Below the pieces are notes generated by a model. The model did no database searches and had not been told where the DNA came from. It worked only from the letters and a program-made list of their open reading frames with translations. Shown piece by piece: positions 1 through 13,645 of a stretch of 64,000 bases of DNA. The DNA comes from Sycobia sp. Sy_11. Its lineage: Eukaryota; Arthropoda; Insecta; Hymenoptera; Epichrysomallidae. The translations under genes were made by a program, and so were the position numbers. The stretch lies in assembly GCA_018907035.1 (NCBI GenBank), contig JACCIC010000169.1, positions 611,001 through 675,000 on the forward strand. Reading direction: 5' to 3'. Position 1 is the first letter of the stretch. Each line of letters starts with the position of its first letter.

Positions 1-1998
1 GACTTTTCTTTTCTTTGACAATTTTTTTTTGCTTTTAATGGCGCATATGCATCGAATTTCCCGTTCGTTTCTATTTCTGATTCATTTCTTTTAGTGTCTC
101 ACAGATGTGTGACATCATGTTGATATACCATCTTCCTTGGTATCGAGTCTCACTGACTTCGTCAAAGCTCTGGACAACGTTGCTTATTCTTTTCGAAGAT
201 ATATTTACAGCGAAAAGTAATGCGACGTTGAAAGAAGAGATTTTTAATACGCTTGCTTATTAATAACGTCATGCTTCAAACAGCAGCATGAGAACGTTGT
301 AAAAATATAATATTGTTCCCATTTTGGTTAACGAAAAGAGTTTGGATTATGAAAATTTTATCGACGAGATGTAAAAACAATTAATTTATTTAATAAACCT
401 TAAATTACGTTTTCTATGTTCCCATCTTCACTACTTCCTTCAATATCCTTCAATACATTGATACAATTAAGAACAAGTGAAGAATTGGTTCTATGTAGAT
501 TAATCATTATTTTCTATACTTTTTTTATCAGTGATCCAAAATTTTGAAAGTTTCAAAAATATTTCATTCATTTCTTACAGAAATGAGAACTAGGAAGTTA
601 ATTAAATTTATTAAATATTTAAAAATATTAAAAACTTTTTTTAGGTGAATTAACAAATTGCATGAACAAATTTAGTCAATTTTTATCTCGGTAGATAGAA
701 TTAAGTGTGTTATATGGCTTTTGTCTCACGGAAAGAGGCCGTCAGATATGGACGATGGATTTGAACCCAAACTAAGCAAGGTAACTTGGATTGTCTTTAA
801 AATGATCTATATAAACTTTTAGGGCGTAACAATCTTACAATTTCAATGTATGTGCTTTTTATTATTTTCAATTTATTGTTTTTTCCGTAGTTAAAGTCTC
901 GAAGTATCCTATAGATACAGTAATTATTTCAATCTAAATTGTTACTTTTTACGTAAGATTTAAAGAAAAAATAAAATTTTAAGCGCAAATATTAAATAAA
1001 CTTATGACATTAAATTTTTAGTTTCTTAGCTATAGCCAATGGAAGTGCAGTTGAACTTAACCAGAGTTATAAAGCGATTGCAGAATTATAATTGTTTACT
1101 TTATAGAGAGTTAAAAAACATCTAATCCCGTATATGAAACTAAGTAATCGACAATCCGACACTGCTAATACTGGTCAGCGGTTTCGCGTGAAGAACTCAT
1201 ATACCTTTTCTCTGCTCGAGAGCATCGGTGGTGCATCGATACAATATAATTCCGAAACAGACAGTTATCCTTTTATAAAAATACCATATATATTTTTTTA
1301 TGCATTTAAAAATCTGTATACGTATATATTTACATCGTAAATTCAAAATATTTTTTCAACAGGTTGATTTACACCTTTTTGCTTAAAATATCACTTTTTT
1401 CTTCTAACCAGCACTAAAAATATTTGGATTTCTTGAAAAAATTCTGTGACTATAAGGATCCAGTTTTTATTATATGAAGTACTGTACTTATTGTAATTAA
1501 AAAAGTACCCAATCTTGGAAATGGAACAGCATTACATCCTAAAAGTTTATAGAGCTGCTTTAGGGAATAATAAGAATTATCTTGCTCATTTGTAACTAAA
1601 TCTGTCATTCATATCTGATACCCTCTCCTTATTATTAGTATACATAAGATATTAAAAATTACTATGCACAATTAGATAGTGTGAAAGGCAAGTTTGAAAG
1701 CTTATAATAAATTTATATCGATAACTTCGTATGAACATAAGTTATGGCTACAGTACATACCCTCAAGATAGTTTGGTCTTACAGGAGCTGATGCACACTA
1801 GCAATATACAAGCTGCTGTTACAATCAATACTACATGATTTCTGACTGAGGTGTTCCCATGACTCGAATATTGATCATATCTTATTTACAATCTTTTTAC
1901 ATGATTTATCTATATCAATCCAATATGCTTGTTGCCTAATGTCTACAAAAGGTTTTTTATGTTTTTTAGAGTTGCCCTATAATTTATACTATTAAATA
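1..1998. other. AT-rich non-coding DNA
   Basis: No credible exon, RNA gene or element apart from the tRNA-like fragment at 720-790. Short open frames have no recognisable content. Confidence 0.5.
720..790 (-). repeat. Degenerate tRNA-like fragment
   Basis: Minus strand has a perfect box B (GGTTCAAATCC, around 754-764) without a usable box A. The neighbouring AGAGGCCGTCAGAT (about 733-747) recurs exactly near 20644-20657, which hints at a dispersed repeat. Confidence 0.25.
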
Positions 1999-2155
1999 GT
2001 GGCACTAATCATCGACGAAGGTCTACAATGTGTTGGTAAAGAAAGCACACGTGAATTTTTACAGCGACGCTTGTATGGATTGGCCGAGATCGAGACTTAA
2101 ATTTGAACCACCGAATTACTAATCCTTTGCTCTAGCTATCGAGCCATCATATATC
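1999..2155 (-). repeat. tRNA-derived SINE-like repeat
   Basis: On the minus strand it starts with a tRNA-like head: box A-like GGCTCGATAGCTAGAGC (about 2145-2129) and box B-like GGTTCAAATTT (about 2108-2098). A unique tail follows, ending in TTAGTGCCAC. The tail is shared with 10224-10302. Too degenerate to be a functional tRNA. Confidence 0.55.
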
Positions 2156-2838
2156 TTCAATATGCTAATGCTATTAACATTTTTTAAGCATAATTAGTTT
2201 GCATTCTAATTCTTGGAAGTTTCAAATTGATTTCAATAGTATTGTTATTTTGGTCTAAAATATGTGATATGTTAATGAATGTTCTAATAACGAGTGAAAT
2301 TTTGCATTTTTATGCAAGAATTGAATCTATTTTGGATCTTGGTATCTTAAATTATCTTGATTATGTTTTTATATTATTATTCTCTGTTGTTTTTCCTCTA
2401 AAACGTTTAAGGTTTTTGGGTTATATCATATAAATCTTCGAAAATAAAATACATATACACCATAACAACCTACTCTTTTTTGCTTTTACACATATATAAT
2501 ATTAGAACATTTATTCTGTATATATAAACCAATATAGGGTGACCAAGTGGCTTATGTATATTAATATTTCTATTGCGTCATATTTATTAGCAATAGCCAT
2601 TTATCCCGTATTATGCAGTTCTTATACTAAATAGACATATCGTCATTGAACTTACAAGATGCTCTTCCACTAATATTTAATTTAATATCTTAACGATGCG
2701 TTTACTCATAATAATCTTTTCAATTTACAAGCGCCTAAGTTGACTGAATCTTTTTCTGTAATTTTATAATTAGTATGTAGTTTTTAAAGGTACTTTTATT
2801 TACATTCTTTTAGAAAGAATTTTTGTCCATAAAATGTT

Positions 2839-2840
2839 AA

Positions 2841-2871
<31 letters not shown>

Positions 2872-2891
2872 ATTAATTAATTAATTAATTA
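2839..2891. repeat. (AAAT)n then (TTAA)n microsatellite
   Basis: Tandem AAAT units change to TTAA units without interruption. Confidence 0.95.
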
Positions 2892-3721
2892 GAAGAATAA
2901 AAGAACTTTGTGCTAAAATATTTGTCCGTATATAATAAGATACATGAAAGCAACAACACAAAAAAGAGTTGATTATATTTTTTAAAAAGTTGATTGTCTT
3001 TACTGAAATACCATAAATCTTATGTGGAAAATTGGGAAAATAAGGTCAATTATTACAATAAAATATATTATGATTAAAAAATAAATGCGAACAATATATA
3101 TAATTTACATAGGATTTGACTAACACGTGCCATTACGTTGCTGATAAATAAATTAAGCTTCCGTCACGTGAATATTACAATACTTAATGACAATATCGAT
3201 ACAAAGAAAAATAAAATGCACATATAAAAGTACACGTGAGAATTTCTGCTTGTATCATTTTAAGATATAAACTTTCTCACGTGCTGTAAGATTTCGTATT
3301 TATTTAATATATAAATTAAAGTAATGAAAGTGGACAAAGAATAATGGAAATAGCTCGTAAAAAAAACAAAAAGAAATAAAAGAGAAAACGGAGACTTTAT
3401 CAATGAGACAACAGCAGAAATTAAGCGGCAGAAGTATACGAGAGAAGAATGAACGAAGAATATTAGAGAAGAATAAAACTGAAGATAAGATGGATCGAAG
3501 AAAAGGAGAGAAGGATGTAACAAAATGATCCATTAAAAGCAGATCGCACTTTTCTACCAGTGATAGTATAACAAAACAAAGCAATGACAAAGTGAGATCG
3601 TGCAGCATATATAGGATTTATGCAGATCGGCATCTGTGCGTGTAGAAAGACTCGAGAAGGGAAAGTGCGCTATCGAGCTTAACCTAAATTGCAAATCCAA
3701 AAAATTACTGTAGGAGGACTC

Positions 3722-3752
3722 TGTGTGTGTGCGTGCGTGCGTGTGTGCGTGT
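3722..3752. repeat. GT/CGTG-rich microsatellite
   Basis: Alternating GT with CGTG interruptions. Confidence 0.9.
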
Positions 3753-4259
3753 ACAAAACTGCTCCGATAAATCTCGCAGGAAATAAATGCAGCTCTGGAC
3801 GGCTCTGTAGAGTTAAATAATCATAATGATAAACACATAGTTATTCATTTATGGAAGGTTCATAAACATTGAACTGTATATCGGGACAATTAAATCGGTT
3901 GTTTTTATATATGTAGTTGAATACCGCTATAATTGACGAGAATTATTTCATGCCCATATTCCAAATGATAAATGGTGTTTAATCGAGGATTGAATGCAAT
4001 TTTGACAATTTTGTTATAAATTTTATAATAATAATGTCAAAACGAATTTTTTAATTTGAATTGACTTTTAATATGTATTAGAACTGTTAAAAAGAACCTC
4101 AACAAATTATGAAACGAAAGTACGACAGTGTAGACAAAACTGAAATAACTGTCGAGAAAATCAGCCGTTGCAGACCGGCAGTTGTGGACTGTTCAGTGCA
4201 CTATATAACAAACTGACCATCTTTTTTTTGCTCGGCAACGGAGAAGCCTCGCATTCGCA

Positions 4260-4260
<1 letters not shown>

Positions 4261-4343
<83 letters not shown>

Positions 4344-4412
4344 AGGCAGCAATGAGTAGTTTTATATATCCTATATACAAAGGCAATTAATCTCGCCAGA
4401 ACAGCGCGCGCC

Positions 4413-4473
<61 letters not shown>

Positions 4474-4615
4474 AGCAAAATTTCGCACATAGCCAAGTCG
4501 AGTATATTTATACAGCGTGCGAGCACCGGCGGCGAGTGGCGACTGCTGCAGCACGCATTAGAACGCTTAATCAATGCGGCGCTAGGAATGACATTATAGC
4601 TTTCTCACCCTCCTC

Positions 4616-4668
<53 letters not shown>
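4261..4668. repeat. Cluster of AT, AC and CT microsatellites
   Basis: AT tract interrupted by ACACAC (4261-4342), a second AT tract (4416-4473) and a pure CT tract (about 4620-4668). Tyr-Ile open frames here are translated repeats. Confidence 0.95.
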
Positions 4669-4671
<3 letters not shown>

Positions 4672-5167
4672 GATATGCGCGTGTATATACGTGAACTGTG
4701 CGTGTTAGATCTGAGCGGGTCATGTCGTGCAGTTAGAAAAGGCGCGCTTCGGGAGCTCTGGGAAATTACGAAATTTCTCGCAGGATTTCTTTCATGACAA
4801 AATAGACATTCAAGTTGAGAAATTTTTTGTGTTCATGTCTTATTTCCTTCTTTATTTTTTCAAAATTCGAAAACAACCAAAATCAATTTAATGTTGATGG
4901 TACTCATGTGTATATATATATACACTCGGTTTGCTTATAATTCAATAACAGATTAAAGCCTTGGTTGAAAAGTGTTGCTGTACTTTTCGAAATACCAAAT
5001 TGTCGCAGGAAATATCAAAAGGCTGCATTTTGCAATGCAACTAGCAATTATATTTTAACTCATTGATACATTGCAAATTGCCAATATTGATACAAATTCA
5101 AGGACCGTAGTATGATATCTTATTTGATTCTTTTATTTTTAAAATGAACATACTGCCAAGTTATTAT

Positions 5168-5170
<3 letters not shown>

Positions 5171-5216
<46 letters not shown>

Positions 5217-5223
5217 GCACACA
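5171..5223. repeat. (AC)n(GC)n microsatellite
   Basis: AC units turn into GC units, alternating purine-pyrimidine throughout, a Z-DNA-prone pattern. Confidence 0.95.
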
Positions 5224-7214
5224 TGCAGACGTATACAAATATATAAACTATTTAGTTTTTAAAACATATATCCTTTGAGTACGATTCATACATAATTTAT
5301 CTTAGAAAATTTTAAGTAATATTATTTTGAAAACTACCAACTTCAAATCATTATTGCCATTATCAATTAATGTAAAATATCATTATATAAAATCTTCTTC
5401 TTATTCAAGAATGAGAAATTTATTATCATACTTATTTTCTCGATATTTTTTTGAGCAATGCATTAATGTCATTAATGTCTTGTACTTGATCTTGTATTTT
5501 TTTGTATAAATGCATTCATATAAAATTATTTGAAAGATACATCAATTCTTTATAATAAATACAGAAAATTTATAAACGACATGTTATTTAGACTATTTTA
5601 AAATTTCAATAAATAAATATCTGATATTCCCTTTTGGTGTTCGTGAATAAAATTTTATCATAAAACATTTCACTTATGTTATTTTTTCAAAACATCTCAA
5701 AATATGAAAATTATGAAATAGACTAAATTTTGAAGTTATATTTTTCTAAAGTTATATTTTTTATTCAGCAACTGCGCTTTGATCTATAGAATCTGAAAAG
5801 TATAGAAAATAATAAATATATTATAAATAAACAGTTAAAAGTATTGGCAATGACTGAGTTTAAATTATGTGCATATATAGTACACATGGGAAACTTACAA
5901 GATACAAGTAGATAATTTATAGGTCAATTAGTATAATCCAACGATTATAAAAAAAATTTCTTTTTGATGTAATAAAAATATATATTTTTAATTCATATAC
6001 GACTTTTCCAGGTCCATTATAGATGAAATCACATGAACCATAACTTTGTATCAGGGGTTGGGGGATTCAGGGAGTAATACGATCAGAAATAGATTTAATG
6101 ATAAAACTATGGGAATATTAAAAAAGATTTGTATTTTTCAACAAATTATATGCCATTAAAAATTGGCCAATTTACAACAGAACATTAAGATAAATCATTC
6201 CAAATTAATGTGTAAAATTTGTTAGTTACATAAATTTTTCAGTTCTTGCAAACGAATATTTTTTTATTAATAATACATAATGATTTTATAATTATAATAT
6301 TCATGGATTCAAATAAGATTATTTTTAATTGTTACATGTAGAAAAAATATATAATAGAAGTAATAATTGTATTACTAAAGTTGATATACCTTTTTCCACA
6401 ATACGCAAATTAAATAGCTGGAATTATTTAAATACGTATTTAAACTGAAAATATTAATTTATTAAATAAAAATTTTACTTTATTAAGAGATATTTAAATT
6501 GAAAATCTATTATATTCTATCAATTCCACTTACCCATTTGTGATAAATCAAAAGAATATAAGTCTTCGTGAAACAAGCACAAATTATTATAAAAAATTCA
6601 ATATTATTGAGTGTTGTCTACAAGCTATTTTGATTGTGCAATTTCAACGTTTAACGATCTTATTTGTTAGGTAAGCCTTAACTGCATAAATCCAGTATAA
6701 AGTACAAAGACGTACGTAAATTTTTACTATATTTCGATGTAGGAAATAGTAACCCAAATAAATATCATGAAAATGTAGTTATTTGAATATTTGTTGATAT
6801 GAAATTACACGTACTTAAGGGTTGTTTTAGATGGAACAGTTTTTTTACATAAATCTGTCAGAATTGAATGATAATGGTAGTTCCGTTGATTGACATACAA
6901 AGTTTATATTTAATATAACAACCTTAATGTAAGAGATATAACTAAAGCGTATAATTTTAATCTTGTTTCAACACAGTCTTAAGGTAATTTTTCCGAACAA
7001 ACTGTTTAACTGTTCCTTGTATTGTCAACATTCATAGGATTATTAAAAAAAAACAGGTAATAAAAATCTAACGTTATTTCGTAAAGAACTAATAGAACCA
7101 CTGATAAAAGACTGAAATTAATATTGTAATTTTCAAAACAAGAGATTGGCTAAATAGTAAAATAGAATAAACTATAATAGTTTCACTATGAGTTAGTTTG
7201 ATACTTGACTAATA

Positions 7215-7218
<4 letters not shown>

Positions 7219-7270
<52 letters not shown>
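7219..7270. repeat. AT microsatellite
   Basis: Uninterrupted AT dinucleotides. Confidence 0.95.
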
Positions 7271-7273
<3 letters not shown>

Positions 7274-7632
7274 CACAGATTTTTCAGATGTTTCAGATTT
7301 CGCAGTTTCAGACTTACGAAACCCTCTTACAGATTTGTATCTAGTTGCAGACCTTCCTAATAAACCCTTTTTAAGATTTTAAAGTTTTAACACATTCTAT
7401 TTGAGTTTTTAAGCTTATAATTTTATTTACACAGTACTGTGGTCGTGATAGTTGGGAATGCTTGATACTTCTTAAAAAGAGATAGACCAACAAGTTTCAA
7501 ACAACGCAGTATTGGGGCAAGACAGGATCCTACAGAAATTACTACTTATAATAAAATCGGTCTATAACATTTGAATAATCAGAAGAGGTGAGTTCCGTTT
7601 TCTACATAGCACTCTACGTACGTCGGTGCACA

Positions 7633-7633
7633 T

Positions 7634-7694
<61 letters not shown>
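7633..7694. repeat. AT microsatellite
   Basis: Uninterrupted AT dinucleotides; the open frame across it is not a gene. Confidence 0.95.
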
Positions 7695-7697
<3 letters not shown>

Positions 7698-8309
7698 GAG
7701 AAAACGATACTGTAATAAAGACTATTTCGCGTATCTGAACTTAGATTTTTGTACAAAGTCAATATAATTTCGAAAGACATAAAAAATTATTAGAAATTAA
7801 ATCGGTTTAATCTATTCAATTTCAATCTATTTAAAAGTATTTTAAAAAATCATCCATTTCGTATTATTTTATTCCATGTAAAAGAGAAAACAATGATAAG
7901 ACAAAATTTTTTCAGAATGCTTGATAATTTTATTGCTGAATGGTGGTGTATAATTTTCCAATGAGGGATAAACCAATTAATAAAATTGAAAAATATTTTA
8001 TTCTTCATTCAGCAAAAGAAAGAAAATATAATATAGAAGATCATTGCAAATGATAATTTTATAGTGAACAGTCGTTGTAGTCGTCACTATAGTATTTTTG
8101 TATGTAGATATAAAAGAAAATAAACGAGTCATTGATTAAATACTAACGTACGCAAAACATTTAAAAAAGTACAGTAAAATCACTTTTACAAAAAATTGAA
8201 TTATTGGAGCGTGAAATTATTAAAGTTTTTTTTATTAAAGTTTGATAGTAAATAACTTGTGAAACTAAAATTTGTTACTTATGTAACAAAATTTAAAAAT
8301 TATTGGTCT

Positions 8310-8855
8310 TTAACAAGCTGCATAAATCTACGTTTCATCCTAAATTACCTGCTGGGATCATGAAAATTACCACAGGTAACTTATTCCCAGACGTACGAAG
8401 AAAATTAAAAAAATTTAATATCAATTCTTATTACATGAAAGTGTCTATTTTATTTATGAAGAAGAAAAAAATTAAATCACGAAATACAGGTTTTAACTAT
8501 AACTAATAGTATTATATTAACAAATTCTTTTACAATAAATTTCGATCTAGCTGCAATTTCTGCTTATTTTAATGTCTATAAATCATCATATTAGTTGAAT
8601 GTTACAGAGCTACACATCCTATACCTATAATAGTGCATTTTTTATAGCAGCGAAATTAACTTATTTCATCCTGTTTAAATTCTTTTTGCTTTCTCATAAA
8701 TAAAATAGCCAATTTAATTCCATAAGCTGTAATAAGTATTGGTATATTTTTTTTAATTTTCATCGTACGTTAAGGAAAAGCTTACCTGTTGTGCTACTGA
8801 TGAGCCGAACAGGTAATTTAGGATGGAGCACATATTTCACTTGTTGACTAAGTTT
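8310..8855. mobile_element. Inverted-repeat (foldback-like) element
   Basis: 8312-8396 and 8764-8851 are imperfect inverted copies of each other, sharing an exact 16-mer CATCCTAAATTACCTG, plus CGTACGT and AACAAG at matching places. Each arm also has TTACCTG facing CAGGTAA within it. The 370-base centre is AT-rich with nothing recognisable. No target duplication identified. Confidence 0.55.
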
Positions 8856-10223
8856 TTATTTATTTTTTTTTTCTCATAATTATCTATTTATATAAACGTT
8901 TTCAATGAGGAGCAAGCTGAAAAACCCTGACGAATAATGATATTCCGGTAAACAGAATAATGTTGAATGTGTTGCTATCATCGAAAAACGTATAAGCATT
9001 GTCATTCTCCTATTAGTCTAATATGGTGCCTTAATTTTTGTAAGACAATCTCGATTGCGCAAAATATTCTAAAACATGTGCACACTGAGTTTAATGCTCG
9101 AGAATTTAACAGCTACTCTTGCATCTGATCATAAATAATTTCTTTATGATCTTTAAAAAAATAGACGAATTGTTATAGATCACAAGCAACCCGGCAAATC
9201 AGTGGTTGTTAACCACTCTTCACTTTTTAGTAGGATAAAGGATATCTAAAGATTCAGGACGACGTCTACGAAAAAAAGTTCGCTTCAAGAACATAATGAA
9301 GAGTCTCGTCGAAAAGTTTCCAATGACTAGTAATGATTTAGTAATGACCTTGTTGAGAATTTACGGATCCTTTGGGGAATTACTGATATATTTGCTTATA
9401 TACTGATTTATCCTTATACATTTAAAATTATAACCTTGCGACCAACGGAAGAAATGTTTTTTGGCAATTGCTATTCTTGTCCTAGGAAGCCACAGGCACA
9501 CTGGCAAACTTTCCATTCATTTCATTATATTGAAGCCATTCAACTCCACCACCTGTACAATCCGGAATCCCAACCTACGTAGTTCATTTCAAAGCTATCA
9601 AATGACGTGGACTCTTCTTGTCATTTTCAAACAAAAATTTACTATGAAATTTGGATACTTTGTTATATTTCTTTATATAATAACAATCCTTTTATTAATA
9701 AGTATACATTAAATAAATCATGAATTCAAAAATTTATATTTATATAGTAAACCAGTTAAATTACTATAGTCGTATATTCTATTGTAATATTTGAACCTGA
9801 ATATTTAGGTCACAGTCATATATGAGCGGTCAAAAACTAGAATTTCCCATGTTAAATTAGATTTATTTTTATTTTATATTATAATCCATGTTCTACATGT
9901 AAACATAAATACAGACATAAATACACACATAAATACACACACACCTTGCAGATTTAAATCTTTAAAATAAACAGTCCCACCTGAGTTTAAAATGCTTGTT
10001 TAATCAATTCATTGTGCACTTAATTATTTACTAGCGTCTCGGTTTTTTAATAAATTCTATAGAGCGTAAAAAATTTCCAATTTTTATATTTATGTTTTTA
10101 TATCCATTGTGAATCGCTTATTTAGAATTAATGGATAACATCATATAACATTGAAAAGTAGTAAAAATGACAGAATTTTTTTATTTTTAAAGAATTCAAT
10201 GTTGTTCTATTTTGCTTCCAAAT

Positions 10224-10302
10224 GTTGGCGCTAATCAACGACTAAATTCTACAACGTGTCTATAAACTAAGTACATGCAAATTTAAATGATTTTAGGTGG
10301 TC
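10224..10302 (-). repeat. Second copy of the SINE tail
   Basis: Plus-strand TTGGCGCTAATCAACGACTA and following ACAACGTGT align with GTGGCACTAATCATCGACGA and ACAATGTGT at 1999-2033. The tRNA-like head is missing or unrecognisable here. Confidence 0.45.
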
Positions 10303-10585
10303 GATTTGATAACGAAAGATTTATAGCAAGATCTTAAAAATATATAGAAAATAAAAAATTTCGTCGTCTATATAAAAGTTTGAGTGGAATGTATTTTTAA
10401 ACAGTTCTTCGATATATAAACGTATAGAGTAGGATATACTGCCTGATTTCTTTTTAGAAAAAAAAAATAGTAAATTTATAATTAACAATTTTTTTTCATT
10501 ATTTATACTGTTATATGTTGTGTGGCGTTTTCATGAATTGAAAATAATGGATTCAAAATAGCAAACTGAAAAAATAAAAAACAAA

Positions 10586-10586
<1 letters not shown>

Positions 10587-10626
<40 letters not shown>
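10587..10626. repeat. AT microsatellite
   Basis: Uninterrupted AT dinucleotides. Confidence 0.95.
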
Positions 10627-10627
<1 letters not shown>

Positions 10628-11936
10628 TAATTTTTTTAAATAATGATACGCTTTTAATTTTCAGAATTTGAGATTGTTCAGGTACAAGCTAAGAAAACGG
10701 TAACTTAAATAATGACTTTGATCAGTCGGCAAATTCCCTTGAATCTAAAAAATTGAATTAAATCTGAGAAAACGAAAAACTAAAAGTTAAATCCTAGAAG
10801 AAAATAATAAAAAAATTATGAAGCACTTCGTACACTTCTATAAATAATCAATAAATCAATATCTAAAAAATATAAATTTATCGAAAAAAAATATTATTCT
10901 CAATTTATTATAAAAATCTAAATAAGTCGTAATCTTAAAAACCATATCAAGAAGGACATTGTTAACATAACAACAGCTAATATTAGATAAAGCAATAATT
11001 TCTTAAATCTAAAAAAGGTATGTTATCTTTTTAACATGTTACTAAATGTTCTACATATATCAAATATAAATAAATGTATATAAAAATGTAAATGTAAAAT
11101 AAAGAACGACAATGTCTAATTATTAATAATGTTGACCTAGAGCTGAAAGCAGTCGTAGGATTAACATAAAAGAGATTCTATTAGCGAATTTCTAAAACAC
11201 ATTTATGTTATTCCAAATTTTTTATTGCTTGTATATTTATTTGTATAAACAGTAAATTTGATTTTGCTATAAGTTTTTCTATTTTAAAATAAAATAAAGC
11301 GCTCTTGGAAGAAATATGAAGCAATAAACGATGATTTGTAATCTTATCTGAGTAGTTAGAAGAAAATGCAATTTCTACACTTGTTAACGTTTTAAAATGA
11401 AGTGCGCAAAGTAAAGATTGTGTAAGACGAAAAAATTAAAGGCAATCTGCAAGATGACCTTCAGATCTGACCGATCACGAGTGAGAAACGCTCTAAGAAG
11501 GATACTATTGCCAAGAGGATGAGGGTAACATGGCCGTTATATACTTTGCCGTTATATATCGTTTAAGAAGTTCAATTAATCGTTTAACCCACAAATATTC
11601 ACAATAAGCGCAAGTATATGGTGACGCTATTTACACGTGACACGAGCCATCCAATATGCTCTTCGATTATTGAAGAACGAAAAAAGACAGAAAGGGTCTA
11701 GCTGGATAATAAATATTTAATATGAAAGTTCCCTTTGATACAAAATAACAAAAGAGACTGCCATTTTCAGCATAAAATTGATATATATTTACCAATTTAG
11801 ATTTAGGCCACTATAGTATCAAAATTTTATTTCAAAAAAGTTCTTCAACCATTTATACAGATATATTTTCTGTGATATAAAGTCAATTTTAGTTTGTTTT
11901 TTTTTTTATAAATTACAAATATGGATTAAAATAAAT

Positions 11937-11966
11937 GCGGACAGTTTAATATATTAAACTGTCCGC
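11937..11966. repeat. Perfect 30-bp palindrome
   Basis: GCGGACAGTTTAATA followed directly by its reverse complement, with no loop. An AT microsatellite begins a few bases downstream (11971). Confidence 0.9.
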
Positions 11967-11969
11967 TGT

Positions 11970-11970
<1 letters not shown>

Positions 11971-12027
<57 letters not shown>
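11971..12027. repeat. AT microsatellite
   Basis: Starts five bases after the 30-bp palindrome. Confidence 0.95.
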
Positions 12028-12028
<1 letters not shown>

Positions 12029-13595
12029 CAATTACAGGGTCAAGCTATGTCTACATTAATTTTTTAGTTGCTTTGCAATTGTGGAATACAGTTGATTAGC
12101 TAAACTAGTAAACTGCGTTTACCTATATTGTGCTATATTAATGAAAGTTTACTTAAAAAATCCTTTATTTCCATCGGAATTTTGTTTTGATCTTTAGAAG
12201 GTGGGAGAATCTCGGGAGAACTTATATATTTTTTATCTTTACCCGTATAGGAGTTTTCTTTACGATTCTAAAATAAACATAGCTTTATTTATTACGGAAA
12301 CATAAAAATAGATTTAGATAAATTATATCTGGTGTATAATAATTCCATCAAATAAATAATTTGCCACTCTAATTGGGTGCTTAAAAAACATTTTGGCAAG
12401 TTAACTTTCGTGAAAGTTTCTTGGGATCTGTTAGAATGGCACAATATATTATAAAGGGGGTAATTAAATTTCAGATTTTTCGTAAAATTCAAATTTCACA
12501 CAATAATGTGTACCAACTTTGACTTGTATATAATTATAATTTATATTTTTTCAGAGAGAAGGGTGGCAAAATAATTTTCATGAAATTTATTCTGCCATGG
12601 CGTTTTATTCAAAACCAATCAATCAATAAGAAGGCAAATTATTGATTTGCTGGAATTATTAGTGGATATTATATGACGAATTATGCGCTTGATTGCATTT
12701 TTTGAGATTTATTTTTTACCTATTGCCAGAGGAGAGATCAAATGTTCTCTCCATTTTTACATCATAAATAAGACGTGTATGTATCATTCTTTCAGAACAA
12801 TTAGATTGGAAAATCGTTTATTTAGGAAAATATATAGCAGTAAATTATTTCATACGTATTTTATTATTTTTTGAATTTCTAATGTTCAGCGCATAATTAT
12901 TTATAACAACTTTTTTATTCTGAAATAGAGATCAGGTTAACGACCAAAATTTGATGTTTTTAAAATTTGATCTACTTTTACAAAGCTCTATAGTATCTTG
13001 AATCTACATTATTCAAATAAATTTGAGGAATGATGTACGTATGATACATAAAAAGCCGTTTTATTGTATGCTCTGTTGTGTGTAATTTCGGTCATTTTCT
13101 TTTAATTTTAACAATATCAAGACTTCATTATATAACAATCTTCATGACTTTTAATGGATAAAAAAGAGTAGAAATTTTCATGTATATTTATTATATAATA
13201 TATAAATAATATGGAAAAAAAACCAATAATTGATCTATTTAGGAATTGTCTATATAGTCGAATATATAACAATAGTATAATATTTTGTTTTATAGATTTT
13301 AGTTTTCATGGATTCTCAAATATTTTTTGCTTTTAAAGAAATTAGTTCCTCAAATGGCCTTCCTCTCTGACCTTCAACTTCATGTAATTTTGTATCCTCT
13401 TTTTAAAAAAGCATTATGATGAACAATTGGTTTCAACAAGCAAAAGTACTTCCATTACTAATCTTGTGAAATCTTTAGTCGAATATACTATTTCATTTTT
13501 AGTGCATTTATCGTTGCACGATCTTTCGACAAATATCATCTTTCAAACGATATGTTTAGAACCAGGCGCGGTATTTCATATTTTTCCAGTCGGGT

Positions 13596-13645
13596 GTGGA
13601 GTATATACTATATGTATAAAAAATATACTTTTCTATTCCACACCG
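13596..13645. repeat. Imperfect hairpin GGTGTGGA / TCCACACC
   Basis: GGTGTGGAGTATAT near 13596 faces ATATAC and TCCACACC near 13638. An 8-bp outer stem plus 6-bp inner stem with a bulge. Confidence 0.5.

Larger units (their letters stand above)
5224..8309. other. AT-rich non-coding DNA with microsatellites
   Basis: Nothing beyond the AT tracts listed. Open frames are short and low-complexity. Confidence 0.5.

Noticed and set aside
8764..8851. Hammerhead ribozyme (CTGATGAG ... CCGAA)
   Set aside because: No stem II between the two core boxes, one A missing from the GAAA box, and the paired arm lacks the core. Kept only as a question under the inverted-repeat finding.
9461..9712. 83-codon plus-strand frame
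   Set aside because: No recognisable motif. A neighbouring frame is equally protein-like over part of it, so no product can be supported.
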